64,000 bases of DNA from a virus, in IMG/VR virus record IMGVR_UViG_3300027833_000015, positions 62,001 to 126,000 of that record. One strand, given 5' to 3'. Positions 9,146 to 19,242 of this stretch are shown here, piece after piece. Below the pieces are notes generated by a model. The model saw only the letters and a program-made list of their open reading frames with translations, searched no databases and was not told the DNA's origin. The translations under genes were made by a program, and so were the position numbers. Every line of letters starts with the position of its first letter. Position 1 is the first letter of the stretch.

Positions 9146-12100
9146 TTATTGTTCAACCCAATCAGTACCGTCGAATAGATAAACATCACCATCCGTTTCG
9201 AGTCGGACAGGATGACCAGCAGCATATGTGCCTGTGCGCCAAGATTCTGTTCCACCTGTGCCGTCATCATAGTACCATTTCTCATTAAGATCACGAAGAC
9301 CAGTATTGACATCTATGTCCCATAATGTCTCTTCTGTCTTAATTCCCGCAGCGTCACCATTGAATATTTCTTCACTCACCATGAGGTTGTCCCTGTAGTA
9401 TTCTTGCTTGATACGGAAACCGCTGGTGTTATAATATATCTTGCGCGTGATCGGTGCGTTCAAGGTCGGTGTGTCCACTGCCTTGACAAAATTACGCTGG
9501 GTCACCAAACCATTCGCATAAATATCTTGCTGAGTCATTGCGAATAAAGCGTAGATGTTTGGCACTTCGCCTAAGTGAACCGTCGAAGATACCCCTGTTG
9601 CTGTTGCTGGATCCAATACAATTGCCTCGGTATTTCCGTCTGGGGAACTCCATATTTTGTAAGTCCAATCAAAATTGGCAGGTTTTGCTGACAGTACATC
9701 AATAGAATTACTTGTCGTTGTTACAATCAATTGGTTGCTGATTCTTCCTTTCAATCCACTGTGCTCTACCGCACGTGCGGTGTATGTACCAGCGTCTCCT
9801 ACAGAAACAGTAGTTCCGCTTATCGAAAGGGCACTACCGATTGGAACATTGTCTTTGAAGATCTCGTATCCTTTTGTTTCGTAGTGGTTTTCTCCAGGAA
9901 TAAGTTCAATCGAACCACCTTCTATCCGCAGATATGGGGAGTCTGGTAATCTAACAACCGAGACAAACAGGTCAGTTTGTCTTTGGTGTATAAGGTCGCC
10001 AGAATCAGGTTCAGCACCTGTGCCATCTGGGAATTTAGTAGCACTCATCCAATTTGGTGGGGTTCCAGTTCCCCTCAAGGCAGGTGGTATGAGACGAGAC
10101 TCTAGGTCGGTGATGATCTTATCTTTATCAATGCCACGTGCCTGTGTGCCCAATTCTCCTCGTGTAATTCCAGTGAAGGTAGTTGATGTTATGCCCGTAT
10201 ATCCTATGACTTCGCCATTGGGTGATGCTATATAACCACTTGTCGGGAACCCAGCAGTACTGCTAACATTTAATGGCGAAGTGCTTGTGGTGCTTGCCAC
10301 ATGAGTTGTGAGTCTAGTAGACTGGCCATTTTCAATATCAAAGTTGCTTACGAAAGCAACCTTGGTTCCATCTGGACTACCCTTTCCGTCGTAGTCCCAT
10401 GGTTCCGACTGGTCGCCTTGAGTGTTTCCATTAGCATCGAGTATAGGATATATGAGGCGTGTACGAGAAGCGGGAACGAATTTTGTGGCACCTGTTCTGA
10501 GGTCAAGAATTTTACCGTCACTAAAAATCCACCGACCGCTCTTGCCGCATGCGCCTGGATCTGACACACGAGAGTTTGCAAGTCGTTCCATGTTACTTGG
10601 CCACGGTTCGTCCCACTTACGACCAACCAATTGCTGGTTGCCGATCAGATGCCACATACCATCGCCAGACCAGCACTGGTGGCCATCGCCCAAGAAAGTT
10701 GTCGCCTTGCGGATGTTACCGCCATCAAGGTCAGACCAACTACGACTTTGCCCGAATGGTGCAGTAGTCTCGTTCTCTCCTGCTGTTTTATTTCTCATCA
10801 TAACAACAGGGCGGTTGACGTCGGGGTTGGGTAGTGGTCGCTTGCCAGATCCATCGCCCAACTGAGTCGGGATATTAACAGTTCCGTCATTTTCAAGTCG
10901 GACTGATTTATATTCTCCCGACAGTATCGGGTTGTGGACATTGATATCGTCCCAATCGCGGTAACGCTGAACACCATAGAGGTGTGAATCGTTTGCGCTA
11001 GTTTCACCCAAATTCTCTATACCATAACCGATAGTTTCTATAGTATCGGTCGCGACAGTGTATCGTTTAACTGCTGCACCTGAGTTGGATGATGTGTCAT
11101 ACTTCGCGCCACCTGTGTCGGTGTATTCGACGAAGAATAATGTGTTGTCGGTCTTGCCCCAGCGAGGTTCGGTACCAAAAGCAACAAATTGGTCGGAGTC
11201 ATTGGCCAAGTCTAGTAATCGTACTTGTCTTTGCCTGTCCAATGAACCGCTGGTCCATCTATCAACAAGCAGGTACTGGCCATCGTGACTCCAAGACTGA
11301 GTATTGTGATAGTTGTGGTAGTCTCTCATGGTTGGGTTGTTGGTCATCCTCCACATGGGTGATGCAATAGCGGTGTCGGGGTCAATGAATTCAGACCTGC
11401 TCAGCAACCCAGAAACAGTCAGGGTAGCAGTGACATCAATGGTGGGATCTGTTGACACTACGGTGCCACGTATGAGTAAGGAATGACCTCCCCCACTTCC
11501 GTCTCCCCCTGCAAATCGGTCATTGTACCCGTATATCGGAACATTTTCAATTGGGTGTACATAGTCGTAGTGCCAAACATCTTCGTCCATCAGGTTGATG
11601 ATGTTAGACATATCAATGTATGTCTCATCCATTGTACGAGCGTTGATGTCATCTGCGTTTGCCATATTCTCGTACTGGGTATGCCAGTTCGCCACTGTTT
11701 GTGGTTTGAATTGATCGTTAATACGAGACAGTACCTTATATCCATTTGGACCTGGACCAATCTCTGCATAGGAAGTTGAATGTAAACCCAGATTGTTCTG
11801 AGCAAGCATTACTCTTGCTGTTCCTTCTAATACGATAGGTGGCGGTGGTTGTATAATGGCATCTGGCATTGCTCCCAATCCACTACTGATCTGCCATATT
11901 GCACGCTGCGCGAGCGGAATGTCACGAATCATCAAGTAGGTAGACGACAATGCCACTTGGCCAGAGAGGTACATACCTGCTGGGTGGACGAATGTCTTAT
12001 ATGCTTCTTGCCATAAGTTGACAGACAATGGTGTTGAAACCAACAAACCATACAGTTGGTAGAATTTGTTATCAGTTATGCGCTTGTCCGTTACATCAGC

Positions 12101-12826
12101 ACCAATAGATGTAAAGGTAGATAAGTTTGTCTGTATGCGTATTGTTACTCCATCTGGAAGAACACCCGTTTGTGTGTTAACCACACCGAGAGCGGGATCG
12201 TCGTGTACGAGGAGGACAACCTTGTTGTTCGCGTAGTCAATTCTGAAGTGAACGCCTTCTAACAACTGGGCGGTCTTCGTCAGCGAGTCAGAGGGGTCAA
12301 CGTATGGGGTGGTGACTTCAACAGTACCATTCGGGAAAGTCAAATCGAAGTCTGAATCGGAAATAGAACCAGAACCAGTATACTCTACAGTTTCTGCTGT
12401 GGGTTCTCCCACGATAAACATTTCATCACGACCATAACCTACTTCGATGTCCACACCAAAGAAGATACGGAAGAATTGTTTGATCGAAAACTCAGTACCC
12501 TTCGACCGATACAACAGACTGGAGTACTGAAGAGCAGATCGTTTGTCGTTGAAAGACTCGAAGTATGGTTTGCCTAACAACAGTTCGTTGGATATGTATG
12601 AGAGAAATTCTTCTCTTGTTTGTACTATGTCCCGAGCGACCATCAGGTCTTTGATATCAGAGACAGGGTTTGATGAGTCTTCTAGACTCTTATAATATGC
12701 CTTGAGGAAAGCAACGAGTTTTGGATATCGTTCCAGATAGTGTTCAGGGAGAACAGTCTCGACTTCGTAGCGATCGAATTTAAGATCGCGACGATAGATA
12801 TCTGTTAGCGTTTTATCAAGGGACAT
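9146..12826 (-). CDS. gp7: Baseplate wedge subunit gp7-like with inserted beta-propeller and Ig-like module
   Basis: The 1226-aa product begins MSLDKTLTDIYRRDLKFDR; residues 1-300 (LVAFLKAYYKSLED, KGTEFSIKQFFRIFFGVDIE) match the gp7 wedge core of marine T4-like phages. Residues about 505-845 look like a TolB/oligogalacturonate-lyase-type propeller, with recurring blade signatures SHDGQYLLV, GDGHQCWSGDGMWH and SPDGTKVAFVSN. Residues about 960-1040 resemble an Ig-like fold (VSVGDAGTYTARAVE). The C-terminal 150 residues are an Asp/Trp-rich beta repeat ending FDGTDWVEQ. T4 gp7 is 1032 aa. The gene lies between gp6 and gp8 as in T4. The inserted modules may bind or process surface polysaccharide; that is inference. 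Confidence 0.8.
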   Translation of the reverse strand: MSLDKTLTDIYRRDLKFDRYEVETVLPEHYLERYPKLVAFLKAYYKSLEDSSNPVSDIKDLMVARDIVQTREEFLSYISNELLLGKPYFESFNDKRSALQYSSLLYRSKGTEFSIKQFFRIFFGVDIEVGYGRDEMFIVGEPTAETVEYTGSGSISDSDFDLTFPNGTVEVTTPYVDPSDSLTKTAQLLEGVHFRIDYANNKVVLLVHDDPALGVVNTQTGVLPDGVTIRIQTNLSTFTSIGADVTDKRITDNKFYQLYGLLVSTPLSVNLWQEAYKTFVHPAGMYLSGQVALSSTYLMIRDIPLAQRAIWQISSGLGAMPDAIIQPPPPIVLEGTARVMLAQNNLGLHSTSYAEIGPGPNGYKVLSRINDQFKPQTVANWHTQYENMANADDINARTMDETYIDMSNIINLMDEDVWHYDYVHPIENVPIYGYNDRFAGGDGSGGGHSLLIRGTVVSTDPTIDVTATLTVSGLLSRSEFIDPDTAIASPMWRMTNNPTMRDYHNYHNTQSWSHDGQYLLVDRWTSGSLDRQRQVRLLDLANDSDQFVAFGTEPRWGKTDNTLFFVEYTDTGGAKYDTSSNSGAAVKRYTVATDTIETIGYGIENLGETSANDSHLYGVQRYRDWDDINVHNPILSGEYKSVRLENDGTVNIPTQLGDGSGKRPLPNPDVNRPVVMMRNKTAGENETTAPFGQSRSWSDLDGGNIRKATTFLGDGHQCWSGDGMWHLIGNQQLVGRKWDEPWPSNMERLANSRVSDPGACGKSGRWIFSDGKILDLRTGATKFVPASRTRLIYPILDANGNTQGDQSEPWDYDGKGSPDGTKVAFVSNFDIENGQSTRLTTHVASTTSTSPLNVSSTAGFPTSGYIASPNGEVIGYTGITSTTFTGITRGELGTQARGIDKDKIITDLESRLIPPALRGTGTPPNWMSATKFPDGTGAEPDSGDLIHQRQTDLFVSVVRLPDSPYLRIEGGSIELIPGENHYETKGYEIFKDNVPIGSALSISGTTVSVGDAGTYTARAVEHSGLKGRISNQLIVTTTSNSIDVLSAKPANFDWTYKIWSSPDGNTEAIVLDPATATGVSSTVHLGEVPNIYALFAMTQQDIYANGLVTQRNFVKAVDTPTLNAPITRKIYYNTSGFRIKQEYYRDNLMVSEEIFNGDAAGIKTEETLWDIDVNTGLRDLNEKWYYDDGTGGTESWRTGTYAAGHPVRLETDGDVYLFDGTDWVEQ

Positions 12827-12831
12827 ATATT

Positions 12832-14736
12832 CTACCTAGTGTCGACAATTACTGCTTGAGTGAATGATTGGTCTGCATCATACTTCACGATATTATTCCG
12901 CACAGAGTTAATAACAGACTGGTTGGCAGGAACTGCGAATACCTTTATATAGTTCACCGAGTTGGGCACTGATTGCACAGTCAGTGATGTGATAGTCACG
13001 TTGCCTGTTAACTTATCATATGACCCCACGTTGTCGAGAACAATTTCGCCTTCTGTATCAATCATCTCAAGAGTGTTTGTTGCCTGTACTTGAAAGATGA
13101 CAGGGGTCACACCTGGACCAGAGATCTGAGTCCTTTGATCGAGTTTGTTTCGTATTGTGACAGTCTTGTTCTCATAAGAAAACTGCGAAGAGTATACGGA
13201 CGCAGAAGTAGATTGTTGGGCATCCCTTATAGGTGTTGGGAAAGAAACTGTATAGTCTCTTGTTGTTGCCAACTGTGGAACAATGCGTCTGTTGATAATA
13301 ACGTTCGCGCGAGATGATAACACAGAAGGATCCGTGGCATCGATATCAGTCAGTAAGTTGGACAGGCGAAATACTTGGGCAAACTTTCCTGTATTCTCTA
13401 TGAAGTAATCAGCAATAGACTGATCGACTGCTGCGCGAATGGAAGACGGAGACGCTCCAGACAGTGCAGGGTTGAACTGAAAGAACACCTCAGTAGAAAT
13501 ATATGTTACGACAGGGTCGGTGAATGTCAAAGAGAAAGAAGCAATCTGAAACTGGTCAGCAAGTGCAATAATGCCTTGTCGCGTGTTAGAGATTGCTGTG
13601 GCATTAAGGTTCTCTTTCCATACAATGGAAGTGAACACCGTACCGTAATCAGGTTCTGGGTTATCTTCACCACCCCAAGACTGAATGTCGGTGATGAATG
13701 TCGAATACTTCTTCAGTATCAGTGTAGAGTAGTCGTCAGAAGTTACCATTCTATTCTGTGCAGCAAACTGGTATGGTGCGTTCTTACGAATCGACTCAAT
13801 ACCTTCTTTTTCACCACCACCTGCTGCTCTCTGTATAACACTCACGGATAAATTATTCGGTGGAATTATAACCGAACCCAGTTTCACGTCAGATATAACT
13901 TCTACTGAAGAGATACCATTCGCCAAGTCTCCAGAGGTTCGAAGATAATCTACTTCGACAACCTGTCCTCCAGTCGGTGCAACACCAAGGGAAGTGCCAT
14001 TACCAAAAGACACTTCATAGTATGCATTGGGCGATTCGCGAAGAACATATAACCGAGAGGTAGAACTAACTGTTGATGCGTCAAGCAGATTTGTGTATAA
14101 GGAGAACTCACCACCATCTGTGATGGCAGAACTTTGGTCTTCAAACACTTTTATGATTGCTGTTGCAATATCAATTTCTTGGTCAGGAAGAACATAGACA
14201 GCATCGTTCGAATTACCGACTATAAATTGTAGACTGCGGTTGTCACCTTCGTGAAGTACGATTGGATTGTCTGGTGATGCTACAGGAAAAAATGTATAGA
14301 TGCCATTACTTCTTGTTGCTTTAAGGGCGAGTCTATTAGAGAACGTATAGTCAATGTCGTCTCTCGTTCCACGACAAATCAGTTCTCCAGGTTGTATAGA
14401 ATAGTTTTCGTCAAGTGATGGGATACCAACAGCATTCACTGCAAATGATATAGTCATTTCTGATGACTTCTTGGAGTCAGGAATATAACCCAATGACTCG
14501 GAAAGGGATATGACAGAAGGACGCAACTGTGCGGTGACAAGGAAAGATTCGTTCAGCGCAAAGTTTGTTTGCAATGCATTGTAGTGCGTGTTGTATGCAA
14601 GAACGTCGAGCACACTGCTTATGCCAGAACCCTCAAAGTCGTAGTCGTTGAATTCTCCAGTCGTCTTCAGGTACGTCTTGAGGTTTTCTTTGATCGTCTG
14701 AAAGTCTAGTTCAGTTGATTTGATTGTTGTGGTCAT
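12832..14736 (-). CDS. gp6: Baseplate wedge subunit gp6
   Basis: The 634-aa product (T4 gp6 is 660 aa) begins with TIKSTELDFQTIKENLKTYL, then FNDYDFEGSGISSVLDVLAY and NTHYNALQTNFALNES, a clear gp6 signature of the Baseplate_J-like superfamily. gp6 forms the ring holding the wedges together around the hub. The start overlaps the gp25 stop at 14736 and the stop lies 5 bases before gp7, so 25-6-7 are one translationally tight unit. Confidence 0.92.
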   Translation of the reverse strand: MTTTIKSTELDFQTIKENLKTYLKTTGEFNDYDFEGSGISSVLDVLAYNTHYNALQTNFALNESFLVTAQLRPSVISLSESLGYIPDSKKSSEMTISFAVNAVGIPSLDENYSIQPGELICRGTRDDIDYTFSNRLALKATRSNGIYTFFPVASPDNPIVLHEGDNRSLQFIVGNSNDAVYVLPDQEIDIATAIIKVFEDQSSAITDGGEFSLYTNLLDASTVSSTSRLYVLRESPNAYYEVSFGNGTSLGVAPTGGQVVEVDYLRTSGDLANGISSVEVISDVKLGSVIIPPNNLSVSVIQRAAGGGEKEGIESIRKNAPYQFAAQNRMVTSDDYSTLILKKYSTFITDIQSWGGEDNPEPDYGTVFTSIVWKENLNATAISNTRQGIIALADQFQIASFSLTFTDPVVTYISTEVFFQFNPALSGASPSSIRAAVDQSIADYFIENTGKFAQVFRLSNLLTDIDATDPSVLSSRANVIINRRIVPQLATTRDYTVSFPTPIRDAQQSTSASVYSSQFSYENKTVTIRNKLDQRTQISGPGVTPVIFQVQATNTLEMIDTEGEIVLDNVGSYDKLTGNVTITSLTVQSVPNSVNYIKVFAVPANQSVINSVRNNIVKYDADQSFTQAVIVDTR

Positions 14737-15230
14737 TATCGAAACCTATTTAGATTAATGGTCGTTGTGAATCCATTATTATTTATTGTCAGTTCAACTA
14801 TGATGCGGACAGTATTGAGTACACGTTCGCCAAAGTTTGAGATACCCTGCTCTATAAGTTGATCACCAACGTAGTATTGTACCTTTTCTACATGCGCCCT
14901 TGGTTCCCAGCGTTTGATTTCTGTTTCTATTCTGGTTGTCAGTACAGATTCTGAGAAGTTAAGGTGCATATCAAAGAGCATTGCAGATATGTTTGCACCA
15001 AACGTTGGTTCGAATGGTTTTTCAAGGGTGTTTGTCATTAGGATATTTTGCACTGCTTGTTCAACAGCGCGGATATCTAACTTTTTATATATGTCTCCAG
15101 TGTATACACCATTCTCATCTGGACTACCCGTCTTGGGGGTGAACGAAAGGTCGATGTCAGAATAAAATTTCTTCTTCGTTGTAACCTTTGTCGACGGTGT
15201 CAGTCCAGGTGATATTCTTTGTAGTGCCAT
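14736..15230 (-). CDS. gp25: Baseplate wedge subunit gp25
   Basis: The 164-aa product carries the gp25/GpW-like core: LTNTLEKPFEP-type region, then FGANISAMLFDMHLNFSES and IETEIKRWEPRAHVEKV. gp25 connects wedge, tube and sheath and is related to type VI secretion TssE. It resembles lysozyme in length but no catalytic residues are expected. It is the first gene of the 25-6-7 unit and has its own late promoter about 28 bases upstream. Confidence 0.92.
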   Translation of the reverse strand: MALQRISPGLTPSTKVTTKKKFYSDIDLSFTPKTGSPDENGVYTGDIYKKLDIRAVEQAVQNILMTNTLEKPFEPTFGANISAMLFDMHLNFSESVLTTRIETEIKRWEPRAHVEKVQYYVGDQLIEQGISNFGERVLNTVRIIVELTINNNGFTTTINLNRFR

Positions 15231-15257
15231 GGTGCGCTCCAGTTGATCTACTGGATC

Positions 15258-15265
15258 TATTTATA
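15258..15265 (-). promoter_or_regulatory. T4-type late promoter TATAAATA for gp25 operon
   Basis: Minus-strand TATAAATA followed by GATC lies in the 46-base gap between the spike gene and gp25. The context (GTATAAATAGATC) matches the gp8 promoter closely. Confidence 0.75.
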
Positions 15266-15276
15266 CGCCTTCCAAC

Positions 15277-17721
15277 CTATGTTTCACCTATGTGAACAAG
15301 TTCGTTGCTCGAGTAGACTTTGCGGTTGAAATACGTGCACGCATACATACGATAAATTGCCTCAAAAGAAGGAGTCACTTCTGGCATGATAACGATCAAC
15401 TGTTGAGTCATTGTTCCATCTGGACGAGTTGTATCGTAATCCAATGACAACTGCTCATAGAACAGGTGGTCGCGAATGTATAATGCGAGGTCATATGTTG
15501 CTGCAAAATCGATCTTACCATGAGCATCATATAATGTGTACACAACCGCACGACCACTGTGCTTCAATTCACTTATGGTTTGTGGTATCGTGTTTCGAGA
15601 TTTTTGTATTTGCAAACCACCCAACTCATACTTAAATGGTTCTGTCCAGTATCGAGATCTCGTCGAAACTGATGGGTCGTACTGTTCGCGAATACCAGTG
15701 GCAGGTTTGTAATACCCTTCGGTAACTTGTAATCGATACGATGAGAATTCCTTTACAGCAGCGACTGCTTCCATCAACTCTGCATGCAAGTACCATTGCC
15801 GTGCAAGGTTTTGTCTGTCAGTAAGCATTGGTACTGAATCAATGGAGCACTTAGATCCAGGTGCACCAAAGAATTTAGATATAGTCGTTGACCTAGACAA
15901 CTTGGTCGAACTACTTATTGGGGCAGTTTGCGTGTCTGGGTTGTATATTGGATCTGCGACTATAGTCCGTGTGACTCCCTTTCTATTTTTTGGCATGAAT
16001 GTCTTTGAAATCCTTTCTATTGGATTACCAAGGAGAGTCTTACCGAACGCAGGAGTGGGAGATGCACCGCTGCGTCTCAACACGCCATAAGTTCCTGTAG
16101 GTGAACCTAAGAAATATCTCGGGTTCAATCTATTTTCAGTCACAAGGGAAACGATGCATTGTTCCCCATTAAGTTGGCCATCTGGTGCCGACTTACTATC
16201 CTGAGCACCCTCAAGAGTCCTCAGTTTCGAGCGTATCTCTGCTGTACTTGGAGTGTGCTTGAAGTAATGTGTATACTGATCGAGTTTAGATATCTTATTT
16301 TCAATAGTGTTATCCTTATCGACAACAACTTGCCGCACAGCATACGGTGAAATTTTATTCCACAATTCCCACCAGTTTCTTGTAGTGCTGAATTCATATG
16401 GAGTATCTACCCCACAGCGTGCTTTAGCAAGATCGTGGGAGGTGTCCAAGTCTTCATGGTTGAAGATCATGTATCGTATGTCTTCGTCCCAGAACATTTG
16501 ATACACGGGCGTTTCATAATTTTTATATTCTGACTCCCCGATAAAATCCTGTATGTCTGGCAGGTTAGAATATCCCTCATAAGGTTTTGAAACCGCATCG
16601 ATTATAATTTGCGCTGCTGTGCCTGCTTCGCCAGTGCTATCAGGAGTTGCTGATACCGCAAGTGCCGCTGACCCTGCTATTGCAGCAGATGTGGCATAAA
16701 TTGAATGCAGTGCTTCTGTTGCCATAAGTGAACGGTGAGCAGATTGTGCGTACTGAGCAAAATTAGATGTGTGTGCCTCGGACGCTTTGCCTATGAGGTT
16801 GCCTTGGAATACAGTTTTTCTACCGTTGTCATCGTCTGGACCAGTGTATAGTTTGCCAGTGTATATGAAATTCTCACCACCAATCTTTCCCGTTGCTCCT
16901 GTGACGACAACGTCATCACCAGAGATAACAGTGTTCGCACCAGATGAGGTAGTGAATTTCTGTTGTGCTGTGAATCGATTGTGTCTGGCAGAGTTCACAA
17001 TGAAGTCTCTGGCACTAATCATCCGTATGTCTTTCTTCGAAACAAATTTCACTTCCGAAGAATAGAAGTTAAACACGTCACCCCAGACCTTCACGTCTTG
17101 GTTGCCACGAACCAGTGTGCTGTGTATGTCAGCAACTTCTGTCAGGTGAGATCCGTTTACAGTGTGGTTGAAGTTTGCACCAACCCTCAAGTTATACGTG
17201 CCGCCCACGTCGACATTGTAGTCGCCATTGACAGTCAGGTTCAGGTCACCGTTGTATGTCAGGTTTCCTGCTCCACTTACGACCAACTCATGGTCTGCTC
17301 CAACAACCTGGATTTGGTGTGAACGTGATGCAATGGCAACAGAACCGTCTTGCTTCAACTCTACACCAGCACCTGTGTGGTGCTTGATCAGTATGCGCTC
17401 GTTTCCTGGAGTGTCGTCAATCTCGAACGAGTGGCCAGAAGGAGTGGTGTTTGCTTGGTTGAATGGATATATCGAAGACGTGGCGAATGGAACGTCAAAA
17501 CTGACACCCATAGTTGATCCACCCATCCAGAGATCGTTTATAATAATCCCACGAGCAGCACCACTTACGCTTGACTGGAACCAGTTATCTCTTTTCGGAT
17601 ATTCACCAGTCGGGTCAGCGTATCCATCTTGTGGGACGCCTGTAGTAGACTCTGCTTCGATCCCCCACACCCCTGCAGAAGTGTTTAGACGATCACCAAT
17701 CTTTGAATTATTCGTTGTCAA
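15277..17721 (-). CDS. Beta-helical baseplate spike (gp5 C-terminal-like) with unknown C-terminal domain
   Basis: The 814-aa product has a central region (about residues 90-260) of alternating short strands such as LTYNGDLNLTVNGDYNVDVG and TYNLRVGANFNHTVNG. This is typical of the triple-stranded beta-helix of gp5/VgrG needles. The N-terminal part lacks the usual OB-fold and lysozyme, which are in the separate gene at 21542-22414. Residues about 640-800 form a globular domain (ARQWYLHAELMEAVA, KIDFAATYDLALYIRD) that I do not recognise. It overlaps the amidase gene by 4 bases. A membrane-piercing spike role is inferred from family knowledge. Confidence 0.75.
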   Translation of the reverse strand: MTTNNSKIGDRLNTSAGVWGIEAESTTGVPQDGYADPTGEYPKRDNWFQSSVSGAARGIIINDLWMGGSTMGVSFDVPFATSSIYPFNQANTTPSGHSFEIDDTPGNERILIKHHTGAGVELKQDGSVAIASRSHQIQVVGADHELVVSGAGNLTYNGDLNLTVNGDYNVDVGGTYNLRVGANFNHTVNGSHLTEVADIHSTLVRGNQDVKVWGDVFNFYSSEVKFVSKKDIRMISARDFIVNSARHNRFTAQQKFTTSSGANTVISGDDVVVTGATGKIGGENFIYTGKLYTGPDDDNGRKTVFQGNLIGKASEAHTSNFAQYAQSAHRSLMATEALHSIYATSAAIAGSAALAVSATPDSTGEAGTAAQIIIDAVSKPYEGYSNLPDIQDFIGESEYKNYETPVYQMFWDEDIRYMIFNHEDLDTSHDLAKARCGVDTPYEFSTTRNWWELWNKISPYAVRQVVVDKDNTIENKISKLDQYTHYFKHTPSTAEIRSKLRTLEGAQDSKSAPDGQLNGEQCIVSLVTENRLNPRYFLGSPTGTYGVLRRSGASPTPAFGKTLLGNPIERISKTFMPKNRKGVTRTIVADPIYNPDTQTAPISSSTKLSRSTTISKFFGAPGSKCSIDSVPMLTDRQNLARQWYLHAELMEAVAAVKEFSSYRLQVTEGYYKPATGIREQYDPSVSTRSRYWTEPFKYELGGLQIQKSRNTIPQTISELKHSGRAVVYTLYDAHGKIDFAATYDLALYIRDHLFYEQLSLDYDTTRPDGTMTQQLIVIMPEVTPSFEAIYRMYACTYFNRKVYSSNELVHIGET

Positions 17722-19226
17722 AAGTTTTGCTCCACTATATCGATATTCTTATTTAGTGGTTCTAGAGTACTGGATATCCCTTTGCCCTCGAGTATCTCAA
17801 GGAGGTCTGTCGGAGACAGTGCTGACTGTTCGTATGAATTACTGTACATAGTTTGTTTACTGAAGTTATTTAAAGCATACTCTCTCACGTCAAATCCAGG
17901 GTCTACCTGCTCAGGGTCAATGTCCATGTGACCCAGAACCTGACCTCCAGGAAAATGGACAAAGAAAGTTTGCATTATTTGATAGAACGAATTATACTGA
18001 GACAGAGTCAGTGAACGGGCAGAAGCAACTTCGTACAGATCGTCAGAACCACTCGACACATTAAGACCTCCGACAAAACAAACACCAATAGAATATGCGT
18101 TATGGTTGTTGGTGGGGCAGTGTCTGCCTGGATAGTTTAAAGGCATCCCGCGTTCCACAGAACCATCCCTGCGGATGAGCAGGTGGTATGTATACTGGTC
18201 ATCATACATACTGAATCCGTTTAGGTATGCATTGGTGTATGTCTCCGTCCAATGCACGATCATCTCACTGACAGGTCTTGTGATGGTCGCCATGTCAGCA
18301 GAGAGTTCTTCAACAGAAGTAATGTCCTGTGAAAATTCTAAGTAGAACTCATTACCATCTACCACATATGGGTTGGGTCCAGGAAGTGGGGTTTCCTGAC
18401 TGATGGTGCCTGCGATGGTGCCTCTTGTTTGTGCCGAGGTATCCTTTAGTTGCCGTATAGATGCAGGAGACCCAGACGCCTGCTTCACATATATGGCAAC
18501 CAGTTCATCTCTTCCCTCACCCGAAAGTGTATCCAAGTCGAGGGCAAGTGGTGGTGGTTCTATGTCTGATGTGGGGTCTGGAATCAGCGTATCGCTGAAA
18601 AATGGGTTTGTCAGTGATGCTGGGGGCAGGTTAGGGATATCTCGTAATGGTTGAATAAAACCACTTCCCTCCATGAACGTGTATATGACATCTGCGGATA
18701 CTTTACTCAACTCTGATACTGATAAAATACCGCTGAATGATGATGAGATAAGCAACCTTGTGCCGCCAGTCAACTCCTCGGTTATCGATGCGAGTTGGTC
18801 GCTGATGCCGAATGCGCCAAGTACCGCATCAAACCCACCTGTGACTGCCAGTAGTTTTTGCTCATACAGGTTCACAAAACCATCAAGTTGATTTGTTATG
18901 ATAGCATCAACATTGAAGTCGCCTGCATTGATTGAACCGAATACGCTGTTCGACTGTAACACAGCAGACAGGGATTCTTTTGTCAAGGAAGGTGTGAAAG
19001 GCAACATCATATCTGCGACAGTGGTATACATTTCCAGAGGAATGTTTCCTGCGATGTCAGGGTCGAGACCCTTCATCACACCTGCCACATAACTGGCGAT
19101 TCCAGTGCGCACTGATTCGGGCATCGTGCCGCCACTCAAAGATGCGATGTTGTCCGCAGTCCCTTTGGCATTCTGTATGCCAGTTGCGACCATATTATTG
19201 AGGTTTGATTGAAAGGGTATTGCCAT
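17718..19226 (-). CDS. Virion-associated N-acetylmuramoyl-L-alanine amidase fused to structural domain
   Basis: I take the ATG at 19226 (MAIPFQSNLNN), 502 aa, since the longer form from 19286 would overlap the upstream gene by 44 bases. Residues 1-300 are helical and Ala/Ser-rich, with no recognised domain. Residues 320-445 are an Amidase_2/PGRP-like domain: EMIVHWTET (His325), YHLLIRRDGSVERG, and GHMDIDPEQVDPGFD (His433 and the Asp-Pro-Gly zinc site). It should cut the peptide stem of peptidoglycan during infection. Placement between spike and hub genes argues for a baseplate-borne enzyme rather than an endolysin. Confidence 0.8.
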   Translation of the reverse strand: MAIPFQSNLNNMVATGIQNAKGTADNIASLSGGTMPESVRTGIASYVAGVMKGLDPDIAGNIPLEMYTTVADMMLPFTPSLTKESLSAVLQSNSVFGSINAGDFNVDAIITNQLDGFVNLYEQKLLAVTGGFDAVLGAFGISDQLASITEELTGGTRLLISSSFSGILSVSELSKVSADVIYTFMEGSGFIQPLRDIPNLPPASLTNPFFSDTLIPDPTSDIEPPPLALDLDTLSGEGRDELVAIYVKQASGSPASIRQLKDTSAQTRGTIAGTISQETPLPGPNPYVVDGNEFYLEFSQDITSVEELSADMATITRPVSEMIVHWTETYTNAYLNGFSMYDDQYTYHLLIRRDGSVERGMPLNYPGRHCPTNNHNAYSIGVCFVGGLNVSSGSDDLYEVASARSLTLSQYNSFYQIMQTFFVHFPGGQVLGHMDIDPEQVDPGFDVREYALNNFSKQTMYSNSYEQSALSPTDLLEILEGKGISSTLEPLNKNIDIVEQNF

Positions 19227-19242
19227 GATTGTGCCTAATCTA

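Noticed and set aside
17748-17756. CTAAATAA as a late promoter before the spike gene
   Set aside because: Only a partial match inside the amidase coding region, with the amidase and spike genes already coupled by overlap.
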